Source: Bacteroidota bacterium (GTDB taxonomy: Bacteria; Bacteroidota; Bacteroidia; Bacteroidales; NBLH01). From it: a DNA stretch of 64,000 bases. Made by a program: the position numbers and the translations under genes. The stretch lies in contig JANYKN010000159.1 in NCBI GenBank assembly GCA_025361565.1, positions 25,549 to 89,548 of the forward strand, given 5' to 3'. The notes beneath the pieces were generated by a model that worked only from the letters and a program-made list of their open reading frames with translations, ran no database searches and had not been told where the DNA came from. This document shows positions 18,194-27,126 of the stretch, one piece after another. Positions within the stretch are counted from its first letter, which is position 1, and the number at the start of each line of letters is the position of its first letter.

Positions 18194-18571
18194 TACAAAT
18201 AAGTTTCGGGTAGGATTTAGCTTACTCATTATTATTTCAAATTATTGATATACTGAACAATAGATAATATTTCGAATGAATGTAAAACTAGTTTGATAAA
18301 TCGTTAAAGAGACATTACATCTTTTTTTTATCAATATTTTGAAACCATTGTGGATTTAGATGTTTCAAGCTTTGCTTCACGTGGAACATTTATTTATTAT
18401 CTGAAATTGCACTAATTAATTGATAATGAGGCAATAATAATTTATTCATAATGTTAATATTTACAATTATTAAGTAAATCTAAATTAGATTTTAAAAACA
18501 AAATACAGATAAGCTTATTTTGATTCTAAAAATATCCTTCATAAATTTGTTTATCCTCAAATAGTTACTTT
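18194..18571. other. intergenic region with a degenerate parS-like site
   Basis: AT-rich DNA between the aminotransferase and the H-NOX gene. Apart from the parS-like sequence at 18373-18388 nothing was recognised. Confidence 0.5.
18373..18388. promoter_or_regulatory. parS: degenerate parS-like site 4
   Basis: TGCTTCACGTGGAACA matches the generic parS consensus at 14 of 16 positions. Unlike sites 2 and 3 it is not embedded in a longer palindrome, so it is a weaker candidate. Confidence 0.5.
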
Positions 18572-19096
18572 ATGCACGGTTCGTTTATAGTTGGACTCAA
18601 TGAAATGATTATCAATAAATTTGATAAGGAAATTTGGTTGGAGATATTAGAAGCAGCCGGTTTTGAACCAAATTACCGACCAATTTCAAATCAGGAAGTT
18701 AATGATGATGAAGCACTAGTACTGATTAAAGCTTCGATAAAAAAGCTTAATCTTGGTGAACGCGCTTTTGGTGAAATGTTCGGAAATTATTGGATCAAGT
18801 CATTTGCAAAGGAAAAGTATTTTGCATTTTTTGCAGCCTATAAAAACGTTCGGGATTTTTTGAACGATATCAATGTTATGCATAGCAGGCTTACCGCAAA
18901 TTTAAAAAATCCATTACCTCCAAGGTTCGAAATTACATGGGAAAATCCACAAACTGCTGTTTTATTTTATCAGTCGAAACGTCAACTTGGCCACATAGCT
19001 GTAGGATTGCTTAAAGCGCTGGGTGATTATTACCACGAGGAAATTTCTGTTTTTAAAGTGGATGCTAACCAGATTAGGATACTTTTTAAAATGTAG
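18572..19096 (+). CDS. stand-alone H-NOX (heme NO/O2-binding) domain protein
   Basis: A 174-residue single-domain protein. H-NOX domains bind heme and sense nitric oxide or oxygen. The decisive residues are present: the proximal histidine at position 104 (NDINVMHSRL) and the heme-propionate YxSxR motif as Y133-Q-S135-K-R137 (LFYQSKRQLG). The start MHGSFIVGLNEMIINKF and the GEMFGNYWIKSF segment fit the fold. H-NOX proteins usually control a histidine kinase or diguanylate cyclase encoded next to them; here the neighbours are an aminotransferase gene and convergent polA, so the partner is unknown. Confidence 0.88.
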   Translation: MHGSFIVGLNEMIINKFDKEIWLEILEAAGFEPNYRPISNQEVNDDEALVLIKASIKKLNLGERAFGEMFGNYWIKSFAKEKYFAFFAAYKNVRDFLNDINVMHSRLTANLKNPLPPRFEITWENPQTAVLFYQSKRQLGHIAVGLLKALGDYYHEEISVFKVDANQIRILFKM

Positions 19097-19154
19097 TTCC
19101 TTTTGTTTTGAAAGAGGTGAATAATTTAAAATTCAAGGTGTTTTTTGCATCGAA

Positions 19155-19262
19155 AGTCTCTGCGAGCAAAGCGAAGCTGTCCCTATATAACCATAAGCTT
19201 AATTTATAAATTGGGAGCAGAGCAACTTTTTGAGGATTGCTTTGCTCCGCTTGCAATGACAT
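19155..19262. repeat. REP-like foldback element, copy B
   Basis: Left arm 19156-19182 (CTGCGAGCAAAGCGAAGCTG core) and right arm 19234-19260 (GGATTGCTTTGCTCCGCTTG core) are imperfect inverted repeats and resemble the arms of the element at 9030-9138. It lies between the convergent H-NOX and polA genes. Confidence 0.7.
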
Positions 19263-19300
19263 TGGGTATGAATTTGAAGAACCGCCAATTTATACCGTTT

Positions 19301-22090
19301 TTAATGAGCTTCAAGCCAATTGTTGCCGGTGCCCATTTCTACAACCAACGGAACAACTAAATCACAAGCATGTTCCATTTCGATCTTGACCAGTTTTTTT
19401 AATTTTTCGAGCTCATCAGGAAATACGTCAAACACAAGCTCATCGTGTACCTGCAAAATCATAGTACTTTTCAGATTTTCTTTAATAATTGCATTGAATA
19501 TCTTTATCATAGCTATTTTAATGATATCTGCAGCTGTACCCTGAATTGGTGCATTTATTGCATTCCTTTCAGCAACGCCTTTTACAATTGCATTTTGCGA
19601 ATTGATATCTGGCAGATATCTTCTGCGATCAAAAAGTGTGCTTACATATCCATTTTCGCGTGCAAAGGTAATTTGGTTTGCCATATACTCTTTCACTTTT
19701 GGATAACTTTTGAAGTAATTGTCAATTAAAGCTTTGGCTTCGGAACGTGGAATTTTCAGATTTTGAGAAAGGCCAAAGGATGAAATTCCGTAAATAATTC
19801 CAAAGTTAGCCGATTTGGCTTTACTCCTCATTTCTTTGGTAACTTCCGAGATGGCAATATTAAAAATATTTGCAGCTGTTGCCGAATGAATATCTTCATT
19901 GTTTTTAAAGGCAGTTATCATATTTTCATCGCCACTCATGGCTGCCATCAGGCGAAGTTCGATTTGAGAATAGTCAGCCGCCAAAATTAGCTGCCCAGGT
20001 GACGAAGCAACAAAAGCTTTTCGTATTTCACGACCTTCGGCAGTTCTTATGGGTATATTCTGAAGGTTAGGATTGGTTGAACTTAGGCGCCCTGTTGCAG
20101 TTACTGCCTGATTAAACGAAGTGTGTACTTTTAAAGTTTTGGGGTTTACAAGCTTTGGCAAAGAATCGACGTATGTACTTAATAATTTTTGTAAACCTCT
20201 GTAATCTAATATTTTATTAATAATTTCGTGTTTGTCTTTCAATTTATCGAGCTCCTGCTCGCTGGTTGAATATTGTCCGGTCTTGGTTTTAACGGCATCC
20301 GAAATAATTTTCATTTTATCGAATAAAACCTCTCCCAACTGCTTTGGCGATGCAATATTGAACTCGCTTCCCGCCTGCTGATAGATTTCCTGCTCAACAT
20401 TTCTAATTTTAGAGGTTAAATATACCGAGTATTCTTTTAAATTGTTCGAATCGATACGTACACCCTGAAATTCAACATCGGCCAGAACAGCAACCAATGG
20501 CATTTCAAGGTCTGTTGCCAGAGTTACAAGTTGATGTTTTTCAAGTTCATGGAACAGAATTTCTTTGAGTTGAAAAGTGAGATCGGCATCTTCACCAGCG
20601 TATTCTTTTATCAGCTCCGGATCGATTTCTCTCATATTTTTTTGGCCTTTTCCTTTTGGGCCAATCAACTCTTCAATTTCAACAGGTTTATAATTCAGAT
20701 AATTTTCAACAAGGAAATTGAAGTTGTGCCTTTGTTCAGGTTGAACCAGGTAATGAGCCAGCATGGTATCAAAAAATGGACCTTGAACTTCAATGCCATA
20801 AGGCTTTAACATCTGAATATCAAATTTAATATTTTGTCCAATTTTTAAAATATTGGGATCTTCAAGTACTGTTTTAAATTTTTTAACGATTTTTAAACTG
20901 TCTTCGAACCTGATTGGAAGGTTAACATAAAAGGCTTTATGTTTTTCGAAAGAAAAGGCTATTCCTACGATTTCTGAGCTGTGAATTTCCAGTCCGGTGG
21001 TCTCAGTGTCAAAACAAAATTCTTTTTGCTTAGAAAGGCTTAAAATGAGTTCGTCTATTTCTTCCTCTTTTTCAATTAACCTGTATTGATGATCTACTGT
21101 TTTAATGGATATGAAATTTATATTTGTTTCGGAACTTTCATTTTCAACGTTATTTTCTTCCTGAACAGAGTTTTGTGGAGCATCTACATCTTTTGCCTGC
21201 TCGTTCGGTTTCGAAGATGCTTGTTGTGCCATGGTCCTGAATTCCAATTCTTCATAAACTTTTTGGAGTTTTTCACGGTTTGGTTCTTTTCGGCGCAATT
21301 GCTCTTCATTAAATTCAACGGGAACATTCAAAGGAATGGTAACCAATATTTTAGATAATTTCAATTGTTCTTTTGAAGCAATAACGTTTTCTTTTTGTTT
21401 TCCGCTCAACAAGCTAACATTCGAAACCAATTTTTCTACGCTACCAAAACGGGCTACCAATTTGGCGGCTGTTTTTTCGCCAATTCCGGGAACTCCTGGA
21501 ACATTATCGGCGGTATCGCCCCAAAGTGCCAGAATATCAATAACTTGTTCTGGATTTTGTATGCCATAATATTCGCAGATTTCTTTTGCACCAATTATTT
21601 CTGCTCCATTGCCTTTTCTTCCTGGTCTGTAAATGAAAATTTTATCGCTTACCAGCTGGCCAAAATCCTTGTCGGGAGTCATCATGTAGACCGTGTACCC
21701 TTCTTTTTCGCCCATTTTAGCAAGTGTTCCAATGGCATCATCAGCTTCAAAATTTGGAACTTCAATAATCTGAATATGAAGTGCTTCAATAATTCTTTTG
21801 ATATAGGGCACTGCCATAATTATATCTTCGGGTGTGGCTGAACGATGTGCCTTGTATTCAGGGAACAATTCACGCCTGAAACTTCCACCGGGTGGATCAA
21901 AAACTACTGCGATATGCGATGGTTTCTCTTTTTTAAGTATTTCATTTAAAGAATTGACAAAGCCAAAAATTGCAGAAGTATTTTGTCCTTTTGAGTTAAT
22001 CCTCGGATTATTTATAAATGCATAATATGCCCTAAAAATGAGAGCATATGCATCAATTAGGAACAATTTTTTATCGGATGTAGTGGTCAT
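19301..22090 (-). CDS. polA: DNA polymerase I
   Basis: 929 residues with all three classical domains: 5'-3' exonuclease (LFLIDAYALIFRAYYAF, then EADDAIGTLA and GDTADNVPGVPGIGEKTA), 3'-5' exonuclease with the intact DxE motif CFDTETTGLEI (about residue 360) and GQNIKFDIQML, and the family A polymerase domain with GRLSSTNPNLQNIPIRT, AADYSQIELRLMA (motif A), RSKAKSANFGIIYGIS (O helix) and LQVHDELVFDV (motif C). The intact exonuclease II motif suggests active proofreading, unlike in some bacterial PolA. It acts in repair and Okazaki fragment processing. Confidence 0.97.
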   Translation of the reverse strand: MTTTSDKKLFLIDAYALIFRAYYAFINNPRINSKGQNTSAIFGFVNSLNEILKKEKPSHIAVVFDPPGGSFRRELFPEYKAHRSATPEDIIMAVPYIKRIIEALHIQIIEVPNFEADDAIGTLAKMGEKEGYTVYMMTPDKDFGQLVSDKIFIYRPGRKGNGAEIIGAKEICEYYGIQNPEQVIDILALWGDTADNVPGVPGIGEKTAAKLVARFGSVEKLVSNVSLLSGKQKENVIASKEQLKLSKILVTIPLNVPVEFNEEQLRRKEPNREKLQKVYEELEFRTMAQQASSKPNEQAKDVDAPQNSVQEENNVENESSETNINFISIKTVDHQYRLIEKEEEIDELILSLSKQKEFCFDTETTGLEIHSSEIVGIAFSFEKHKAFYVNLPIRFEDSLKIVKKFKTVLEDPNILKIGQNIKFDIQMLKPYGIEVQGPFFDTMLAHYLVQPEQRHNFNFLVENYLNYKPVEIEELIGPKGKGQKNMREIDPELIKEYAGEDADLTFQLKEILFHELEKHQLVTLATDLEMPLVAVLADVEFQGVRIDSNNLKEYSVYLTSKIRNVEQEIYQQAGSEFNIASPKQLGEVLFDKMKIISDAVKTKTGQYSTSEQELDKLKDKHEIINKILDYRGLQKLLSTYVDSLPKLVNPKTLKVHTSFNQAVTATGRLSSTNPNLQNIPIRTAEGREIRKAFVASSPGQLILAADYSQIELRLMAAMSGDENMITAFKNNEDIHSATAANIFNIAISEVTKEMRSKAKSANFGIIYGISSFGLSQNLKIPRSEAKALIDNYFKSYPKVKEYMANQITFARENGYVSTLFDRRRYLPDINSQNAIVKGVAERNAINAPIQGTAADIIKIAMIKIFNAIIKENLKSTMILQVHDELVFDVFPDELEKLKKLVKIEMEHACDLVVPLVVEMGTGNNWLEAH

Positions 22091-22239
22091 GGTATTTTTT
22101 TCTTAGTTTTAAGCGAAGGTAAGAAGAAATTTGGGAATGCAGATTTCGCTAATTAGTCAATTTGAAAAATTCAATAATTCAGATATTTTTACGATTTAGA
22201 CTAATTACTATATTTTGCTTAATTTTTTTTTTAAAAAAT

Positions 22240-23103
22240 TCAATCAATATTGTCTTCAGGTTCAATGTGAATATGAACCTCACATCTTTCTACAATTTTT
22301 AAAATAACTTCTTCTGCTTTGTGTGCAATCTGGTGAGCTTCTTTAATATTCAGTTCAGGTTTAACATGAATGTTAACTTCCACAAACGTATCGGCACCGG
22401 CGGATCGGATTTTAATATCATGAAAATGAGAAATTTCTGTAATTTCCTTAATCGCTTTTTCAATTACCTGATAGGTGGTTAAAGGAGCTTTGTCGAGCAA
22501 AACGTCTATGGCGCGCTTTCCAAGCCGGTACGAAACATAAATTACAATTACTCCAACTGCCAGTGCCGCAATTGAATCGGCAAAAAAGAAACCAAATTGA
22601 GCAAAAATAAGTCCGATCAGAACAACGGTTGAACTCCAGATGTCGGTTGAAAAGTGAAGTGCATCCGCTTCAAGCGCCTGACTGTTGTATTTTTTTGCAA
22701 CTCTTCTTAAGGCTCGTGAACGAGTAAAATCGATAATAATTGAAGTTGCAACTACCACATAACTCCAAATTGAAATTTCGATATGCGTTTTTCCCGAAAT
22801 TAGTCTGTTAACGGCTTCAAAAATTATCCAAAAACAAGTGATCAGTAACAAAACAGTTTCGAAGAAAGCTGAAAGATTTTCAATTTTTCCATGTCCGTAA
22901 TGATGATCTTCATCGGCCGGTTTATCTGAAATTTGAACAGAAATGTAGGTTATTAAAGCAGCAACTAAATCCAGGGCAGAATGTAGAGCTTCGGAAAGTA
23001 TACCCAAGCTGCCTGTGATAATTCCTATTAAAAGTTTAGAACTGGTTAAAAAAACCGCAGCCATAACTGACCATAATGCGACTTTGTTCTTTTCATTTTT
23101 CAT
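22240..23103 (-). CDS. cation diffusion facilitator family metal exporter
   Basis: 287 residues with six probable membrane helices and a cytoplasmic C-terminal domain. The transport-site residues are visible as HxxxD in SEALHSALDLVAAL (about residues 36-50) and HxxxD in ALEADALHFSTDIWSS (about 148-163). A histidine-rich loop HHYGHGK follows helix 2. The C-terminal domain carries metal-binding histidines (ISHFHDIKIRS and RCEVHIHIEPED). The HxxxD form of site A is usual for zinc-transporting members, but the specificity is inferred. The gene is monocistronic, 149 bases upstream of polA on the same strand. Confidence 0.9.
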   Translation of the reverse strand: MKNEKNKVALWSVMAAVFLTSSKLLIGIITGSLGILSEALHSALDLVAALITYISVQISDKPADEDHHYGHGKIENLSAFFETVLLLITCFWIIFEAVNRLISGKTHIEISIWSYVVVATSIIIDFTRSRALRRVAKKYNSQALEADALHFSTDIWSSTVVLIGLIFAQFGFFFADSIAALAVGVIVIYVSYRLGKRAIDVLLDKAPLTTYQVIEKAIKEITEISHFHDIKIRSAGADTFVEVNIHVKPELNIKEAHQIAHKAEEVILKIVERCEVHIHIEPEDNID

Positions 23104-23206
23104 GACTGGATAATAAACATTGATATTTTAGGGAATTCAAAGTTAATTGAAATCTATGTTCATGAAGAATTTTCTGCGATAATTTTCGGACTACAATGCA
23201 ATTATT

Positions 23207-23714
23207 TTAATTGAAATACCAGCTAAACCCTACTCCAAATGAGAGAATATAATCTGGTGTTTTGGAATCTTTGGTCAGCTTTTCTTTCATTTTGGAGGAA
23301 AGATAAAGTACCTTTCCGCCGCCAATTTGCCCTAAAATTCCAATTTTTTCCTTTTTATCTAAAAATATTAGAATACCTCCAATTTCAGTGTTTATTGTTC
23401 CTATTATTTCCAAAACCACCATCTTTAAATGAAATATTCAAAAATGGACCACTCCTGCATGGACAGGAATGAAATTTTAAACCTCCTGAAAAACCTAATA
23501 TCCCAATCCCGGAATTCAAGCCAATATATTTTGAAAAGCGAAACTCGTACTCAAAACCAAAATAAGTAATTCCGCCAATTTGATAACCGGTAGCAAACAT
23601 GTCCAAAACTGCATTTTTATGCTTTTCTTTTGAAAATATAGAAACACTATCAACTTGACTAATTGCTAATTGACAACTAATGATAAGGAATATAATTAGA
23701 AATATATTTTTCAT
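23207..23714 (-). pseudogene. frameshifted outer-membrane beta-barrel-like protein gene
   Basis: Two frames together read as one protein of about 165 residues. The first (ATG at 23714, stop at 23385) has a signal peptide (NIFLIIFLIISCQLAISQ) and beta strands ending FKDGGFGNNRNN; the second frame continues over 23207-23422 with IGILGQIGGGKVLYLSS and ends FGVGFSWYF, a typical terminal strand with a final aromatic. The shift lies around 23385-23420. Both a true mutation and a sequencing or assembly error are possible. No specific family is recognised. Confidence 0.7.
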
Positions 23715-23963
23715 GAAAGATTTTTGTTTTCGTTTTAAACCTATTTACTGGCTTAAAAATGCATTTAATTTATATAATAATCCATTCAATCTATTTCTGC
23801 CAAACAGAATTTTTTTTGAAAAAAACTGGATTAAAGGCATAAAACTAAGATAAAAATTTGTTTGTCAAATATTTGCAAAAAGATGTAAATATTAGTTATA
23901 AAAACACCTCATTTTTTTGTACCTTTAATTATTCTACGTTTTAATTAACACAATACTCTAATT

Positions 23964-25019
23964 ATGAAATCAATAGTTATTATTTTACAAGCAGTTCTTT
24001 TTAGCATAAGTGGCATTTTTGCGCAGTTTCCTGTGCATGTTAAAAAGGTGGAATCAATTGCAAATCAAACGGTTTCAGTAAAAGGAAATTTAAATATGGG
24101 TGCTCATATGGATAATTTAGCCTGGGCTTGGAAAAGTTCGGTAGCATGTTTTCCAGGAACACAAAAACTGAAATTTTCTGGAAATCATGTGCTTTATAAC
24201 ACAGTTATTCCTCCAAGGGCAATCATGAACATTACTGTAACTCCGGATAACAAAAATGATAATTTCAGTTTGTATGCTTATCAAATTGGAACAACAAATT
24301 TTTCAACAGTTCCTGATTTGAATACTTGCTTGGCTTGCGAAGCTGATTATAAATGGGATTATGATAAAGTTGGAAAAACACAGGATCATCAAAGAGTTGT
24401 TTCTCTGAACACCGTGGATGATGCATTTAATGTGGTAATTGGTGTAGTTGGGGCAAACGGGCTCGAAAAAGGTGGGTATACACTTTCGATTGAATTGCAG
24501 GGCGGCGAAGAAGCATTGGAAATTAAGCAACAGGAAGTAAAAGTTATACCTGTTGAAACTGCCAAAAACAAAGTTAGCACCATTAAAGGTGATTTAAAGA
24601 GTGGTGTAATAATCCAGGATTTATCTTGGGCATCAACAAGTTCGAATGCTTGTTTTCCTGGAACGCAAAACACAAAATTCAGAGGAAACCATGTTTTATA
24701 TTCTGCTACATTGCCCGATAATTCCGAAATGGAGATAACCGTAATTCCTGACGATAAAAATGCGGATTTTAGTCTGTATGCTTATCAGGTTGGAATAAAT
24801 AATAATAATTTGCCTCCAAATCTTCCAAGCTGTATAAGCTGCGAAGCAGATTTTAAGTGGGATCGTCCAAAAGCCGGCAAAAAACAAGATCATACGAGGA
24901 CGGTTGGAAACCTTACTTCTATCGATGGGACTTATAAAATAATTATTGGAGTAGTGGGTGCAAATGGATTAAAAACAGGAAGTTATACCTTGAATATAAG
25001 TGTTAAGGATAGGAAATAG
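23964..25019 (+). CDS. secreted protein with two tandem homologous domains, function unknown
   Basis: 351 residues with a signal peptide (SIVIILQAVLFSISGIFAQ). Residues about 37-175 and 204-348 are copies of one another: both contain SSxACFPGTQ, NHVLY, FSLYAYQ(I/V)G, C-x-x-CEAD(Y/F)KWD, KTQDH or KKQDH, and G(Y/S)YTL-type ends. Each copy has three matching cysteines, so disulfides are plausible in the exported protein. The copies differ at many positions, which points to an old duplication under continued selection. No known family was recognised; a beta-sandwich carbohydrate-binding or pre-peptidase-like domain is possible. The gene ends at a strong terminator. Confidence 0.75.
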   Translation: MKSIVIILQAVLFSISGIFAQFPVHVKKVESIANQTVSVKGNLNMGAHMDNLAWAWKSSVACFPGTQKLKFSGNHVLYNTVIPPRAIMNITVTPDNKNDNFSLYAYQIGTTNFSTVPDLNTCLACEADYKWDYDKVGKTQDHQRVVSLNTVDDAFNVVIGVVGANGLEKGGYTLSIELQGGEEALEIKQQEVKVIPVETAKNKVSTIKGDLKSGVIIQDLSWASTSSNACFPGTQNTKFRGNHVLYSATLPDNSEMEITVIPDDKNADFSLYAYQVGINNNNLPPNLPSCISCEADFKWDRPKAGKKQDHTRTVGNLTSIDGTYKIIIGVVGANGLKTGSYTLNISVKDRK

Positions 25020-25030
25020 AACTTTATAAA

Positions 25031-25066
25031 AAACCGTGCTTGAATTTTCAAACACGGTTTTTTTTT
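25031..25066. terminator. bidirectional terminator
   Basis: AAACCGTG and CACGGTTT, with inner TTGAA/TTCAA pairing, are flanked by A and T runs. It can serve both the duplicated-domain gene and the convergent glutathione peroxidase gene. Confidence 0.9.
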
Positions 25067-25075
25067 AATTTATTT

Positions 25076-25651
25076 CTATTCTTTCTCAATCCAATCAATA
25101 ATTTCTTTATCCATTGGAACAGTTTTTGGCGGAACAATTTTAGATAAATGTCCTTGTCTGTCAATTAAATACTTTTGAAAATTCCATTTTACTTTTGAAT
25201 CGTCAAGGCCATTTTTAGATTTTTCAGTCAAAAATTTGTACACAGGGCTTTTATCGCTTCCTTTTACCGAAATTTTTGCCATCATTGGAAATGTAACCCC
25301 ATAATTTTTAGAGCAAAAGTTTGCAATTTCCTGATTGCTACCTGGTTCCTGCCATAAAAAATTATTTGCCGGAAACCCGACGATAACAAAGCCTGAATCT
25401 TTATATTTGTCATAAAGCTTTTGTAAATCGGCATATTGCGGTGTAAATCCACATTTTGATGCTGTGTTCACGACCATTATTTTTTTTCCTGCCAGCGTGT
25501 TGAAATCAAAACTATTTCCATTGATGTCTTCCACTTTGAATTGATAGATATTTTGTTTCTCGTTCATAGTTTGTTTGTTATTATTATCGGATTGACTGTT
25601 GCAAGCAATTGCAATAGTGCAAATTGAAATCAATAAAATTATATTTTTCAT
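25076..25651 (-). CDS. glutathione peroxidase-family lipoprotein
   Basis: 191 residues from the ATG at 25651 (a second ATG lies four codons upstream). The signal peptide ends in a lipobox (IAIAC, Cys17), so the protein is membrane-anchored. The peroxidatic cysteine is Cys67 in NTASKCGFTPQY, and a likely resolving cysteine is Cys113 in IANFCSKNYGVTFP, as in thioredoxin-dependent two-cysteine members. Trp156-Asn157 of the catalytic tetrad are present in KWNFQK. The tetrad glutamine of the usual NQF motif is replaced by asparagine (FPANNF). It probably reduces peroxides with thioredoxin-like proteins. Confidence 0.9.
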   Translation of the reverse strand: MKNIILLISICTIAIACNSQSDNNNKQTMNEKQNIYQFKVEDINGNSFDFNTLAGKKIMVVNTASKCGFTPQYADLQKLYDKYKDSGFVIVGFPANNFLWQEPGSNQEIANFCSKNYGVTFPMMAKISVKGSDKSPVYKFLTEKSKNGLDDSKVKWNFQKYLIDRQGHLSKIVPPKTVPMDKEIIDWIEKE

Positions 25652-25768
25652 TATGATATTCATTTCAGATCAAACAAATGATTTTATTATTTGTTCAATT
25701 TATGATTGTTTTTTGAATATAAATCCAGCTTAATTAGAAAGTAGGTTTAATCATTATCAATATACAAT

Positions 25769-25801
25769 AAAAAAACACCCAACGTATAAGATGAGTGTTT
25801 A
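25769..25801 (-). terminator. terminator of the LRR protein gene
   Basis: Read on the minus strand, AAACACTC and GGGTGTTT pair (with G-T pairs) and are followed by a T run. It lies 45 bases beyond the stop of the leucine-rich-repeat gene. Confidence 0.6.
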
Positions 25802-25845
25802 GACAATGGAAGAAGTTTGTTAGAAATAACTTCGAAAAAATATGT

Positions 25846-26823
25846 TTATAACGAAACCAATTTTAAAGATTTCAATTCTGCAACTTCAGCAGGTAAAGTA
25901 TTGTTTATTTTGTTGTTACACATATGCAGACGATTAAGTTGCTTTAATTTTCCCATTTCAGCCGGAATATTTCCTGATAGTTCGTTGTAACTTAAATATA
26001 GACGTTCCAATTTATGCAAATTGCCTATTTCTGCTGGTATAGAGCCACTTAATTGATTGTTGGCAAGATATAAACGTTCAAGATTAGTCAAATTGCAAAT
26101 TTCAACCGGTATGTTTCCAATAATATGATTCTCTGAAATATAGAGATGTTTTAGTTCTTTTAAATTACCAATTTCGTGGGGAATATTCCCTGACAATTGA
26201 TTTTTATCCAGATACAAGTATTTTAATGCCAATAAATTACCAATTTCGGCAGGAATAATTCCACTTAAGTTATTGCTAAAAAAATTGAGTGTTTGAAGCG
26301 CGGCCAGATTTCCAATTTCAGTAGGAATGTTTCCATTAAAAAGATTAAACGAAAGATTAAGTTCTTTCAATGCTTTTAAATCACTGATATTAGAGGGTAC
26401 GTGACCTGTGAACTTATTATATGATAAATCCAACAATGTCAATTTCGATAGTTTTAAAATGCCTTTTGGAAATTCATTGTTTAATTGATTGTAATTTAAT
26501 TCTAAAGATATTAAAGAGTCAAGATTGCCAATTTCTGAAGGAATTTTTCCAGATAAATTGTTGGCAGAAAGGTCAATTGCAGTTATTCTTCCCCCACTAA
26601 CTGTAATACCAAACCAATTATTATTTACTTCTGATGCTTTTGCTTTTAAATTCCAATTGGATTTATCTTTCCAATTACTGCCATTTGTAGATTTATACAG
26701 AGCTATCAATGCTTTTAGGTCCGATTGGCTCACTTGTGCTGTGCTTGAAAATGATAGAGAAGTTAAAAAAACTAAGCTGAATAGCCCTAAGAAAAAAAAT
26801 TTTGAGAAAAATAATTTTGTCAT
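25846..26823 (-). CDS. secreted leucine-rich-repeat protein
   Basis: 325 residues. A signal peptide (LGLFSLVFLTSLSFSSTAQ) is followed by a cap segment (LIALYKSTNGSNWKDKSNW) common before this repeat type, then about nine and a half plant-type repeats of 24 residues with the pattern NxLSGxIPxEIGNLxxLxxLxL. The protein stops within the last repeat (LKSLKLVSL) with no capping or type IX sorting domain, so it may be released, remain periplasmic, or be shortened at its 3' end. LRR arrays bind proteins; the partner is unknown. The conserved repeat makes recombination-driven length changes likely. Confidence 0.85.
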   Translation of the reverse strand: MTKLFFSKFFFLGLFSLVFLTSLSFSSTAQVSQSDLKALIALYKSTNGSNWKDKSNWNLKAKASEVNNNWFGITVSGGRITAIDLSANNLSGKIPSEIGNLDSLISLELNYNQLNNEFPKGILKLSKLTLLDLSYNKFTGHVPSNISDLKALKELNLSFNLFNGNIPTEIGNLAALQTLNFFSNNLSGIIPAEIGNLLALKYLYLDKNQLSGNIPHEIGNLKELKHLYISENHIIGNIPVEICNLTNLERLYLANNQLSGSIPAEIGNLHKLERLYLSYNELSGNIPAEMGKLKQLNRLHMCNNKINNTLPAEVAELKSLKLVSL

Positions 26824-27126
26824 TTTTACTTTTTTACTTTTTTGTATAAAAACTGAATTAAAGTTGGTTGTAGTGGTTTGTTTGCGGAAGTTTTATTGTG
26901 GTCTGGCATTCGAACTTTTAATTTGCATAATTTTGTTAAAAGCATTACTTAATAACAATGCAAAATTGAAAAAAGTATTAGGACCCTGCAATAGGGGAAC
27001 TTACTGTTTTTATACCAAGGGTTTTTACTCTATACCAAGCGGTGTTTTTTACTGATGGAGTAATTGGTTTATTTGATGGGTAATTAATTATATAGTTTGA
27101 ATGAAACTCTTTTTATTGAACTGATA
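26824..27126. other. intergenic region with no recognised feature
   Basis: About 300 bases between the LRR gene and the broken M28 peptidase gene, both on the minus strand. No gene, RNA or clear repeat was seen. Confidence 0.4.

Noticed and set aside
19320..22025. Many plus-strand open frames opposite polA
   Set aside because: They are antisense shadows of a complete, strongly conserved polA gene.
23900..23930. TACCTTTA upstream of the duplicated-domain gene as a promoter -7 box
   Set aside because: The last base differs from TAnnTTTG and no -33 box is present at the right spacing.
24389..24893. Minus-strand frames opposite the duplicated-domain protein
   Set aside because: They mirror the tandem repeat on the opposite strand and have no independent support.
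26525..27055. 176-codon plus-strand frame opposite the LRR gene 5' end
   Set aside because: Antisense to the conserved signal peptide and first repeats; low-complexity hydrophobic end.
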